A stretch of DNA of 64,000 nucleotides from Proteus vulgaris (GTDB lineage Bacteria > Pseudomonadota > Gammaproteobacteria > Enterobacterales > Enterobacteriaceae), in NCBI GenBank assembly GCA_901472505.1, contig LR590468.1:806001-870000 (forward strand). The letters are read 5' to 3'. This document shows positions 9,477 to 19,101 of this stretch, one piece after another. Numbering within the stretch: the first letter of the stretch is position 1; each line of letters opens with the position of its first letter. A program made the translations under genes and the position numbers. Under the pieces are notes generated by a model. That model saw only the letters and a program-made list of their open reading frames with translations. It was not told the origin of the DNA and did no database searches.

Positions 9477-12418
9477 ATGGCAAAAACTACGCTACTCGCA
9501 TTACAAGGGCTTTCATGCTCCCACTGTGTTAACAGTGTAAAAAAAGCACTTGATGCTCGCAATGATATAGAACAGTCAAATGTGACTATTCAATACGCTA
9601 AAATTGACAGTGATGCAACCGCTGAAAGTTTAATCAAAACGATTGAGGATGCTGGTTATGAAGCTAAAATTGCAACACAACCTGATGTAAAATTAAGTCT
9701 AAGTGGACTTAACTGCATGAAGTGTATAGGTAAAACCGAAAAAGCATTATTAGATATTGATGGTGTTGTTGCTGTTAATGTCACTAAAGAAACGGCTGAG
9801 ATCTTTGGTGATGCCAATGCTGATACTTTGATTTCAGCTATCACCTCAGAAGGTTTTCAAGCAAGTTTAGCGCCGACTGATGAAACCATTCATTTAACTC
9901 TTTCTGGTTTAAATTGTGGTCATTGTATCGGTACTGTTAAAAAAGCCCTTGAATCCACGACAGGTGTTGAAAGCGCTGAAGTTGAATTAACTCACGCAAA
10001 AGTAATCGGGTCCGCCTCCACAGAATCATTAATAGCTGCTATTAAAGATGCTGGTTTTGAAGCACAACGAGCAGGTACTGATTTCCCAAAAACTGAGCCG
10101 CTGACGCAAACGCATGCACAACTGGAAGCATCGTCAGCGGCTATTTGCGACATTCCAGTTGAAAATGCTGACATTGAGAACAGCCCAGAAATAGACACTG
10201 ACGATGACAGCAGTGTTCAACTTTTAATTGATGGCATGACCTGTGCAAGTTGCGTAAACAAGGTTCACAAAGCATTACAATCTGTTGATGGTGTTGAGAA
10301 TGTGCGTGTAAACCTTGCTGAACGTAGCGCATTAGTGACAGGTGAAATCGAACATGATGCACTAGTGACTGCCATTGAAAAAGCAGGTTATGGCGCTGAA
10401 ATTATTCAAGATGATGTAAAACGCAGAGAGCGTCAGCAAGAAGTCGCTGTTGCTAATATGAAACGTTTTCGCTGGCAAGCTGCATTAGCCTTAATTGTTG
10501 GTATTCCTGTCATGATTTGGGAATGATCGGCGACAATATGATGCTCACAGAGGCTAACCATGGCATTTGGTTGAGTATTGGTATTGCAACACTGTTTGTC
10601 ATGGTTGTTGCTGGTGGCCATTTCTATCGTAGTGCATGGCAGAGTTTAAAAAACCGTAATGCAACAATGGATACCTTAGTTGCATTAGGTACAGGGGCTG
10701 CATGGCTCTATTCTATAACAGTAAACTTATGGCCAGAAGTCTTTCCTGTTCAAGCTCGACATCTCTATTATGAAGCCAGTGCAATGATTATTGGTTTAAT
10801 TAATCTGGGTCATATGCTTGAGCAGCGGGCACGCCAGCGTTCTTCTAAAGCACTAGAGCGTTTATTAGATTTAACGCCACCAACAGCCAGAGTCATCACT
10901 GAAAACGGTGAAGTTGAAATGCCATTGGCTGATGTTAAACAAGGAATGACATTACGTTTAGCAACAGGTGATAAAGTACCGGTTGATGGTGAAATTATCC
11001 AAGGTGAAGTGTGGATGGATGAAGCCATGTTGACAGGTGAACCCATTCCACAACAAAAAACAGTAGGTGATACTATTCATGCCGGAACCACAGTCCAAGA
11101 TGGTTCAGTCCTATTTAAAGCAGCTGCTGTGGGAAGTAAAACGACGCTGGCTCGTATCATTAAATTAGTTCGCCAAGCACAAAGCAGCAAACCTGAAATA
11201 GGTCAGTTAGCAGATAAAATTTCAAGTATTTTTGTTCCTATTGTCGTTGCTATTGCCTTAATTGCTGGTGCTATTTGGTATTTCTTTGGCCCTTCGCCTC
11301 AAATTACGTATGCACTGGTGATTATTACAACGGTGCTCATCATCGCTTGCCCCTGTGCTTTAGGTTTAGCCACGCCGATGTCGATTATTTCAGGTGTTGG
11401 TCGTGCAGCTGAATATGGAGTACTTGTTCGTGATGCGGATGCACTACAACAAGCGAGTAAATTAGATACTTTAGTTTTTGATAAAACAGGAACATTGACA
11501 GAAGGTATGCCTCAGGTCACTGAAATTCATACTTTCAATCAAGTAGATGAAACACAAGCACTTGCGTTAGCCGCATCACTGGAAAATGGTTCTAATCACC
11601 CATTAGCTAAAGCAATTTTAACACGTGCTGAAGGCATTGATTTACCTGAAATAAACAATTTCCGTACACTCGCAGGTATGGGATTAAGGGGAGAGATTAA
11701 TGGTAAAACAGTGCTTTTAGGCAACCCTAAACTCATGCTTGGATCGGGTATTGATATTAGTGAAATTAATTCACTGATTGATGCACAGGCAACCAAAGGT
11801 GTTACGCCCGTTTTATTAGCACAAGATGGCAAAATTGCGGCACTGCTTTCTATACGAGATCCACTTAGAGAAGATACTGTCAGTGCGTTGCAACGTTTAC
11901 ATAATCAAGGTTATCGCCTAGTGATGTTAACAGGAGATAACCCGATTACTGCAAATGCAATTGCAAAAGAAGCCGGTATTGATCAAGTTATTGCAGGCGT
12001 AATGCCCGAGGGTAAAGCACAAGCTATTATGGAGCTTCAAGCGGAAGGTCGTCGCGTAGCAATGGTAGGTGATGGCATTAATGATGCCCCCGCATTAGCC
12101 AAAGCGGATGTCGGTATTGCGATGGGAGGAGGTAGTGATATCGCGATTGAAACTGCGTCTATCACGTTGATGCGCCATAGCTTACATGGTGTTGCTGATG
12201 CCGTTGAAATATCAAAAGGTACGCTACGCAATATGAAACAAAACTTATTCGGCGCTTTTATCTATAACAGTTTAGGTATTCCTATTGCGGCAGGCCTTCT
12301 ATACCCATTTACAGGCACATTATTAAATCCTGTTGTTGCTGGTGCAGCAATGGCTCTGTCTTCAATCACTGTCGTGAGTAATGCAAACCGCTTATTACGT
12401 TTTAAACCTAAGCAATAA
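9477..12418 (+). CDS. copA: Cu(I)-exporting P1B-type ATPase CopA with four HMA domains (one homopolymer frame break)
   Basis: Inner-membrane P-type ATPase that pumps cytoplasmic Cu(I) out at the cost of ATP. Four N-terminal heavy-metal-associated domains carry CxxC sites: GLSCSHC, GLNCMKC, GLNCGHC and GMTCASC (about 9507, 9708, 9909 and 10230). E. coli CopA has two. The ATPase core has CPC (near 11350) in the sixth helix, the phosphorylation motif DKTGT (near 11480) and GDGINDAP (near 12070). The frame breaks at GGG 10519-10521, one G short; the corrected protein has 980 residues. It is driven by the CueR promoter at 9352-9382. Substrate assignment rests on the CPC motif and the CueR site. 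Confidence 0.95.
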
Positions 12419-12450
12419 AGCCTAACAATATATTAATAAGTATCATACTG

Positions 12451-12485
12451 AACCCCTTTTTACTTATCTATAAAAGGGGTTTTTA
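12451..12485 (+). terminator. Rho-independent terminator of copA
   Basis: Stem AACCCCTTTT/AAAAGGGGTT followed by a T-run, 32 bases after the copA stop. Confidence 0.85.
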
Positions 12486-12536
12486 TTATCTTAGTTTTCA
12501 CATTTCTTTGATGATTGGTAATATTATCAAAAGGTT

Positions 12537-12614
12537 AAAAAAAAGCCGATATTTCTATCGGCCAGTCAAAGAGGAATTTCTCATTATACAAGAGAGTCAT
12601 TACTCCGCTCTCTT
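12537..12614 (-). ncRNA. candidate small RNA on the minus strand (unverified)
   Basis: In the gene-free stretch between copA and the autotransporter, the minus strand carries an extended -10 box TGCTATTCT (TATTCT at 12626-12621). It is followed by a hairpin AAGAGAG/CTCTCTT (12614-12590). At 12562-12545 there is a GCCGATA/TATCGGC stem with four-base loop, trailed by eight U (12544-12537), a textbook terminator. No minus-strand protein gene lies upstream for this terminator to serve. The predicted transcript is about 78 nt. The -35 is poor. No known RNA family is recognised, and expression is inference only. Confidence 0.4.
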
Positions 12615-12799
12615 AGTGCTAGAATAGCAATATCTTATAAATATTTCATTAAATTTTATTACTCTTAAAATAAATATAACATTGATATTAAAAGCACTTC
12701 AATAATAAGGTTATTAATTTATAGTGAAATAAAAGCTAGAGTTTAAAATATTAGAATTAAAACATTGTTAATATAATTTAATTTTAAAGGGATTTATAC

Positions 12800-14146
12800 A
12801 TGAGATATAACAAATTATTTATTATTAGTTTTTCTTTGATTTACTCTTCCACTGTTTTTTCCAACACTATAGAAATAAAAAAAAGCACACAAGATACAAT
12901 TATTCCTGAGTTTCAACCTTCAGTATCTACCCCTCATTTTTTAAAAAAACCGGTAGCAGATAAAATTATCAGCAACAGTTATGTTTGGATAGATAACGAT
13001 CAGAATTACTCTTATCTACGTATAGATAAACCACTACTTTCAGAGTTAGCTAGTTATTTACAAAATAGAGGGTTAACAAATGAAGCGAATAAAATACAAG
13101 ATAAACTGATTAAAATACCTAACGGATATATTCAAATTAATGCTTCTGATAAAAAAGTAAGAGATGTAATCACAGATTTCTTCTCTTTTCGTCATAACCC
13201 AGATTCAGAATATTCAAATTTTTCAATGAATCGCGACAGCGTTTTAAGTATCATGCAAGGAAATAAAAATATCCTTCTCGAAAGAACACCACAATCAGGA
13301 ATAAAGCTAGATAAGCTAAGAGAAGATGGCGCAGATCTCGCTGAAGATATAGCTGAATTTAACATTAATACAGATAAATACAAACCAAGAAATTCAACAA
13401 TCATGGTACTAAGCCAACATATTGAGCGTGAAATAACAAAATTAGAACAAGCCGATGGTATGCTCAACAACTCAATACGCGATCTTAAAGAAAGAACAAA
13501 CGAAGAATTCAATGATCTTAACCAAAAAACAAATAAAAATAAAAATAGCATTCAAGAAAACAATGAAAAAATAACGAAAAACACGAACGATATTGCAAAG
13601 CATGATGAAAAAATAACACAAAATATAAATAGTATCATCACACATGAAGACGCAATTAAAAAAAATAAAGCGGATATTAGTGAGAATAAAAATCATATAA
13701 CAAAAAATAGAGATAACATTAACTATAATGCATCAATAATAGATGATATAAAAGAAAATATTATAGATAATATTAATATTAATAACGTTAAATTACCTTT
13801 AAAAAACCATCTTTCTCATTTATATAATGAACAATCAACAAACAGAAGCCAATTTAATGCGCTTAAAAACAATTTTGAACAATTTAAATCTGACACTCAA
13901 AATCGTTTTTATAAAGTAGAAAAACGTGCCAATCAAGGTATTGCTTCTGTTGCAGCAATGAGTAATTTACCTTTTACTGATTCAGCGACATTTAGTACCG
14001 CTATTGGTATCGGTAATTATCGTAATGCCACTGCGCTTGCTTGGGGTATGCAATATCGTATTAATGAAAATATTAAAGTAAGAGCTTCTACAGCATGGAA
14101 TGAATCAAATTGGGTCTCTGCTGGTGGTGTTGGTGTAAGCTGGTAA
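12800..14146 (+). CDS. trimeric autotransporter adhesin with YadA-type anchor
   Basis: Secreted, outer-membrane-anchored surface protein of 448 residues. A signal peptide (residues 1-22, ending VFS) precedes a passenger of about 180 residues that I do not recognise. Next is a long Asn/Lys-rich trimeric coiled-coil stalk (about 205-340) with repeated NTNDI/INSI-like heptads. The YadA anchor (about 374-448) begins ANQGIASVAAMSNLP and ends with the aromatic-flanked strand GGVGVSW. The usual beta-roll head repeats are not seen. Adhesion is a family-level inference. It is a single gene with its own upstream region and a strong hairpin after the stop. It is very AT-rich, even for this genome, which may mean horizontal origin. 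Confidence 0.88.
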   Translation: MRYNKLFIISFSLIYSSTVFSNTIEIKKSTQDTIIPEFQPSVSTPHFLKKPVADKIISNSYVWIDNDQNYSYLRIDKPLLSELASYLQNRGLTNEANKIQDKLIKIPNGYIQINASDKKVRDVITDFFSFRHNPDSEYSNFSMNRDSVLSIMQGNKNILLERTPQSGIKLDKLREDGADLAEDIAEFNINTDKYKPRNSTIMVLSQHIEREITKLEQADGMLNNSIRDLKERTNEEFNDLNQKTNKNKNSIQENNEKITKNTNDIAKHDEKITQNINSIITHEDAIKKNKADISENKNHITKNRDNINYNASIIDDIKENIIDNININNVKLPLKNHLSHLYNEQSTNRSQFNALKNNFEQFKSDTQNRFYKVEKRANQGIASVAAMSNLPFTDSATFSTAIGIGNYRNATALAWGMQYRINENIKVRASTAWNESNWVSAGGVGVSW

Positions 14147-14158
14147 ATAACGTAAAAA

Positions 14159-14191
14159 CTGCGAAAACTAAGTAAAGCTTAGTTTTCGCAG
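14159..14191. terminator. perfect 14-bp hairpin after the autotransporter gene
   Basis: CTGCGAAAACTAAG (14159-14172) and its exact complement (14178-14191) enclose a five-base loop. It lies 12 bases after the stop. The stem contains A- and T-runs but no clear U-tract follows, so termination is probable rather than certain. Confidence 0.6.
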
Positions 14192-14255
14192 TATCATTCC
14201 ATATCAAATCCGTTATGCTAAAACTTTGTGATTTTATGCTCAAAGGAGCCTATCA

Positions 14256-15065
14256 ATGACGGGGATTTTTCAAAAAATAAAACATTGGGTAGGAATAAAA
14301 AATACGCCCCAATACCCTTATCCTGCTATTGATATTACGCTACCGAATAATGTCTCTTTACACCTTGTGGGTAGTATTCATATGGGTGTGCCTACTATGT
14401 CACCGCTTTCCAATGTGCTTATTAACGAAATAAAGAATGCAAATGCGGTTATTGTTGAAGCAGATATCTCAACAAGCGTTCAACCTTTTGATCAAGCCTC
14501 ACTTTTTAGAGCATCACTAGAAACACGCTTAAATAGCTCTCTTTTTTCTCAAATTACACAACACTGTGAAGCTCTCCCTCTTTCTCTTTATCAGATCGAA
14601 AATAAACCACTTTGGCAAATTGCCTTAATTTTGCAATCAACCCAAGCAATGCAACTTGGATTACAGCCTCAATATGGTATTGATTATCAAGTTATCCAAT
14701 ATGCTAATAAATACAAAAAAAATATTATTGAGCTCGAAGGTATTGAGGATCAGGTCTCATTACTATTGAATTTTCCTGATGATGGTCAGCAATTGCTCGA
14801 AGACACACTAAAAAATTGGCACGATAACGCACGTACATTGCAAATCATGATCAATTGGTGGTTAAATTATAATAATAGAGAGAAACAGCCACCTTTACCA
14901 AACACCTTTAGCAAAGCGGTATTTGATATTTTAATGGAAAGCCGTAACCAAAAATGGGTCAGTATATTATTAAAATTACCGGCTGGCCGTTATGTAGTGA
15001 CTGTAGGTGCCCTTCATTTATTTGGTGAAGAGAATTTGGTCGATTTATTAACTCACCAAGCATAA
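14256..15065 (+). CDS. ybaP: TraB/GumN family protein YbaP
   Basis: A 269-residue member of the TraB/GumN family (E. coli YbaP 264). The two GxxH motifs that define the Tiki-like putative metalloprotease fold are present: VGSIHMG near residue 32 and VGALHLFG near residue 253; so are EADIS and LEGIEDQ. An AAGGAG ribosome site precedes the start. Function is not established; a membrane-linked metalloprotease role is inferred from the fold. I see no clear signal peptide. It is followed 34 bases later by ybaK in the same direction. Confidence 0.88.
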   Translation: MTGIFQKIKHWVGIKNTPQYPYPAIDITLPNNVSLHLVGSIHMGVPTMSPLSNVLINEIKNANAVIVEADISTSVQPFDQASLFRASLETRLNSSLFSQITQHCEALPLSLYQIENKPLWQIALILQSTQAMQLGLQPQYGIDYQVIQYANKYKKNIIELEGIEDQVSLLLNFPDDGQQLLEDTLKNWHDNARTLQIMINWWLNYNNREKQPPLPNTFSKAVFDILMESRNQKWVSILLKLPAGRYVVTVGALHLFGEENLVDLLTHQA

Positions 15066-15099
15066 AGATATTGTTCTAACCTTGTAAATAGGAATAATT

Positions 15100-15579
15100 A
15101 TGACTCCCGCTGTAAATTTACTGGAAAAAAAGAAAATAAAATTTACCCTTCATCCTTATGAGCATGATGCTAATGTTCATAATTTTGGTGATGAAGCCGT
15201 TGAAAAACTAGGTTTGAATAATCGCCAAGTCTTTAAAACTCTTTTAGTTTCTTTAAATAGTGACGCTAAAAATCTAGCTGTTGCAGTCACTCCCGTTTCT
15301 GGTCAGTTAGATTTAAAACTTATCGCTAAATGCTTTAAAGCAAAAAAAGCGGATATGGCAGACCCACAAATTGCACAGAAGGTAACAGGTTATTTAGTTG
15401 GTGGGATCAGTCCATTAGGTCAAAAAAAACGCCTACCGACCGTGATCGATGAACAGGCTCTTGAATTTGATACGATCTTTGTTTCTGGTGGTAAACGAGG
15501 CTTAGATATTGAATTATCAGCGAAAGATTTAAGTGCCGTATTAGGTGCTCAATTTGCACTTATTCGTAAGGAGTCATAA
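15100..15579 (+). CDS. ybaK: Cys-tRNA(Pro)/Cys-tRNA(Cys) deacylase YbaK
   Basis: Trans-acting editing enzyme of 159 residues that hydrolyses mischarged Cys-tRNA(Pro). It has the YbaK/ProX fold with the catalytic Lys in QVFKTLLV (residue about 45) and the [17 protein letters not shown] segment typical of the family. Length equals the E. coli protein. It converges with ushA across a shared terminator. Confidence 0.95.
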   Translation: MTPAVNLLEKKKIKFTLHPYEHDANVHNFGDEAVEKLGLNNRQVFKTLLVSLNSDAKNLAVAVTPVSGQLDLKLIAKCFKAKKADMADPQIAQKVTGYLVGGISPLGQKKRLPTVIDEQALEFDTIFVSGGKRGLDIELSAKDLSAVLGAQFALIRKES

Positions 15580-15647
15580 TCATAAATGATTTTTTATTTT
15601 AAGGTTCATCCTCAAAATAAGAAATTACCGTGATCTTGGCCAAAAAT

Positions 15648-15673
15648 AAAAGGCGACATTAATGTCGCCTTTT
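15648..15673. terminator. bidirectional terminator between ybaK and ushA
   Basis: AAAAGGCGACATT and its exact complement AATGTCGCCTTTT form an uninterrupted inverted repeat with A- and T-runs at the edges, serving both converging genes. Confidence 0.85.
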
Positions 15674-15699
15674 GTCTATATAAGCATTATTGATAAAAC

Positions 15700-17366
15700 T
15701 TATTTTTTGTAAACAATTTCGCCTTTAGGTTCGAAATCAGCAGCTTTCAATGGAGAATGCGATTCGATATAACCTTTTAATACTTCAGCATCAACAAACC
15801 CCGTGTTGACATAACCAGGGTGTGTATCAATCTTAGGATATCCATCCCCACCGATACCGTTAAAGTTTAATGTCGCCATACGGTAAGATTGTGTTTTATC
15901 TAATGGTTTGCCTGCAATTTTAACATCACTAACTTTACAATCGGCATCGACGGTTAAACTAACATTGTAGAACTGAGCATACGCACCAGAATCGACTTTC
16001 ATGCATGCAACAGTTGATAGATAAGGTTCTACTTCTTCGCCTTTGAAATCAACATAAACCAATTCGTTAGCAAATGGTTGAACTTTTAAAACATCTTTAT
16101 AAGTGATATCACCAGATTCAATTGAATCACGAACACCACCGCCACTCATAATTGCGAAATCTGCATTCGCACGTTCAGCTTGAGCTGATAATAATAAACG
16201 TGCCATATTGGTTTGAACAAAGCGAACTTTACTACGATCACCTTCTAATTTTCCAACAACCTCACCCACTTTAACATTCAGTTGCTCGCCACCTTTTTCT
16301 TGGTAAGGGGTTAACAATTTCATCATCTCTGGATTATGCGGAATTTCTTCTGTGTAGTAGACAAGTTCCGTAGTACCGTCGTCCTTCTTCACTTTTTGAT
16401 TTAAGTTAATTGGAATAAGTTGATAATGCTTTAATGTGAATTCACCATTACGGAATTCGAAATCTGCACGACCAACATATTTGCCCCATTCATGAGCTTG
16501 AACAATCCATGTGCCATTTTGGTTATCAGGTGCACAAGGTGTTCCAGGTACATAATCAGCTTGTTTGTAGTTTTTATTCTCTTGAGACATACAGACTGGA
16601 TCTTGTGAGTGACCACCCACAATCATATCAAGGTAGCCTTTTGGCAAAGCACGCGCCATTTCTACATCGCCTGGTGCGTTAGAGCCATGATGACCATCAT
16701 CATAGTGACCCATATGAGTTGCTGCGATAATAATGTCTGGTTTCTCCGTTGTACGTAACTCTTCTACCACTTTTTTAGCTTCATCAGAAGGCTTGCGGAA
16801 TTCGGTATCAGGGAAGTTCGCGGGGTTACCAATACGAACAGTATCGTCCGTTGTTAGGCCTAATACTGCAATTTTCACACCTTGCTTATCAAAAAATAGT
16901 GTAAGGCTTAAATAAACGCTCACCAGTACTCTTTTGATAAATATTTGCAGATAAGAATGGGAATGTGGCCCATTTTTCTTGTTGGCGTAATACCTCTAAT
17001 GGATTATCAAACTCATGGTTACCTAATGCCATGGCATCGTAACCAACAAGATTCATTCCTTTAAAATCAGGTTCTGCATCTTGTAAGTCAGACTCAGGAA
17101 CCCCTGTATTGATATCACCGCCTGATAACAGCAGAACACTACCGCCTTTTTTAGCCACTTCATCACGAATATTATCAACAACAGTTTTTTGAGCTGCTAA
17201 GCCGTATTCACCACGATCGTTATGCCAGAAATGGCCATGATGATCATTAGTATGCAAAATAGTGATTTCGTACGTTTTTATCCTTTTCCCATGCCTGAGA
17301 CAACGCAGGCGCCATAGCCAAAGAAACGGTCAACGCGCATGCCGATAATTTAAAAGATAAGCTCAT
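15700..17366 (-). CDS. ushA: periplasmic 5'-nucleotidase / UDP-sugar hydrolase UshA (two homopolymer frame breaks)
   Basis: Periplasmic metallophosphatase that hydrolyses UDP-sugars and nucleotides. The true start is at 17366, with a signal peptide ending LSQA. The frame is lost at the T-run 17275-17279 (one too many), 30 codons in, and again at the A-run 16891-16896 (one too many). Correcting both gives 554 residues against 550 in E. coli. Metal-site motifs HTNDHHGHF, GGDINTG and GNHEFD lie in the N-terminal domain; the C-terminal nucleotide-binding domain follows. Without the first correction the signal peptide would be separated from the enzyme. Confidence 0.93.
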
Positions 17367-17627
17367 GGTATATCCCCATGTATATTAATTATTGAGAAGG
17401 TTCTGCCATGCATCTACTGTAGAAAAAAAAGACAGAAGTTAAATACTTTTGCTGTATTTTATGACGTAGGTTATATAATTTTTTTATTATTTCATTGTTC
17501 CAATAGTTTTTTTGAGACATGAATCAAACTCTATTTCTCACAAAAGCACTCTATTCCAAATAGATGTAAACTAGACCAATAAAAACAGAAACAATTTATT
17601 AACAAAATAATGTGACAGGGAATTAAA

Positions 17628-18863
17628 ATGTGTAATACCGACCCGACAATCCCCATAAAAGCGCACGTTTTACAGCGAAAAGCCAATAAACGTAATACCG
17701 TTTTCAGCATCTTAACTGCAATAAGCTTCTCACACTTACTCAATGATATGATCCAATCATTGATATTGGCTATTTACCCAATGTTGCAATCTGAGTTTTC
17801 CTTGAGCTTTGTGCAAATTGGGATGATCACTTTAACGTATCAAATTACAGCATCTTTATTACAACCTTTTATTGGGCTCTATACTGATAAATATCCTAAG
17901 CCTTATTCATTACCTATTGGTATGGGATTCACTCTAACAGGGCTTATTCTTCTCGCCTTTGCAGACACATTCCCTATGTTATTACTGGCAGCTGGATTAG
18001 TAGGTACAGGTTCATCTGTTTTCCACCCTGAATCTTCTCGTGTTGCCAGAATGGCGTCAGGAGGAAGACATGGGTTTGCACAATCACTTTTCCAAGTGGG
18101 CGGAAATCTCGGCAGTTCATTAGGGCCACTTTTAGCCGCTTTAATTATTGCTCCGTATGGCAAAGGAAATGTCGGTTGGTTCTCTCTTGCTGCATTGCTG
18201 GCAATCGTCGTGTTATTACAAGTCAGTCGTTGGTATAAAATTCAGCAAGAAGCTCAAAAGAAACAGTTTCATGTGATGCAAGTTAAAGCATTATTGCCTC
18301 GCAAGGCTATCTTTGGCTCTCTTGGTATTTTGCTTATTCTGATTTTTTCTAAGTATTTTTATCTTGCGAGTATCAGTAGCTACTATACTTTCTATTTGAT
18401 CCATAAATTTGGCGTTTCTGTACAAAATGCACAAATTCACCTATTTGTTTTCCTTTTTGCAGTAGCCGCGGGCACGATGATAGGCGGACCTGTTGGCGAT
18501 AAAATTGGTAGAAAATATGTTATTTGGGGATCTATTCTAGGTGTCGCGCCTTTTACATTGATTTTGCCTTATGCCAGCTTGTATTGGACGGGTATCTTAA
18601 CCGTATTTATTGGTGTGATTTTGGCTTCAGCATTTTCTGCTATCTTAGTTTATGCTCAGGAGCTCATCCCGGGTAAAACAGGCATGATTTCAGGACTTTT
18701 CTTTGGACTTGCTTTTGGGATGGGAGGAATTGGTGCTGCTGTCCTAGGGTATATCGCAGATCAGAAAAGTATTGAATATGTTTATCATATTTGTGCTTAT
18801 CTACCACTACTTGGTATTTTCACCCTTTTTCTACCCAATATTGGGGTAGAAAAAACCGAATAA
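17628..18863 (+). CDS. fsr: MFS efflux protein Fsr (fosmidomycin resistance)
   Basis: Inner-membrane major facilitator of 411 residues with about 12 helices; E. coli Fsr (406) exports fosmidomycin. Family landmarks are FSHLLNDMIQSL at the first helix, GLYTDKYPKPYSLPIGM in the loop between helices 2 and 3, and GPVGDKIGRKYV in the second half. It is divergent from ushA with about 260 bases between, and followed by ybaL, the E. coli order. No local regulator is seen. The natural substrate is unknown. Confidence 0.93.
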   Translation: MCNTDPTIPIKAHVLQRKANKRNTVFSILTAISFSHLLNDMIQSLILAIYPMLQSEFSLSFVQIGMITLTYQITASLLQPFIGLYTDKYPKPYSLPIGMGFTLTGLILLAFADTFPMLLLAAGLVGTGSSVFHPESSRVARMASGGRHGFAQSLFQVGGNLGSSLGPLLAALIIAPYGKGNVGWFSLAALLAIVVLLQVSRWYKIQQEAQKKQFHVMQVKALLPRKAIFGSLGILLILIFSKYFYLASISSYYTFYLIHKFGVSVQNAQIHLFVFLFAVAAGTMIGGPVGDKIGRKYVIWGSILGVAPFTLILPYASLYWTGILTVFIGVILASAFSAILVYAQELIPGKTGMISGLFFGLAFGMGGIGAAVLGYIADQKSIEYVYHICAYLPLLGIFTLFLPNIGVEKTE

Positions 18864-19101
18864 GCTGTACATCACCCTGTAATATAAATGAATTGATAAC
18901 AGGGTATAACAAGCATCAAAGGCGAGAACTGACTAAAATAACATAAAAATGAGCATTTGCATCAAAAAACCCAACCAACTTGCTATTTTTATAAATAATC
19001 AATAATTTTTAGCGAATTTATTGCATAAATACGTTAAACTGTCAGCCTGCTATATTACTCGCCCCCCGATACATGTAGTTTTATAAAAAGAAGGAGAATT
19101 G

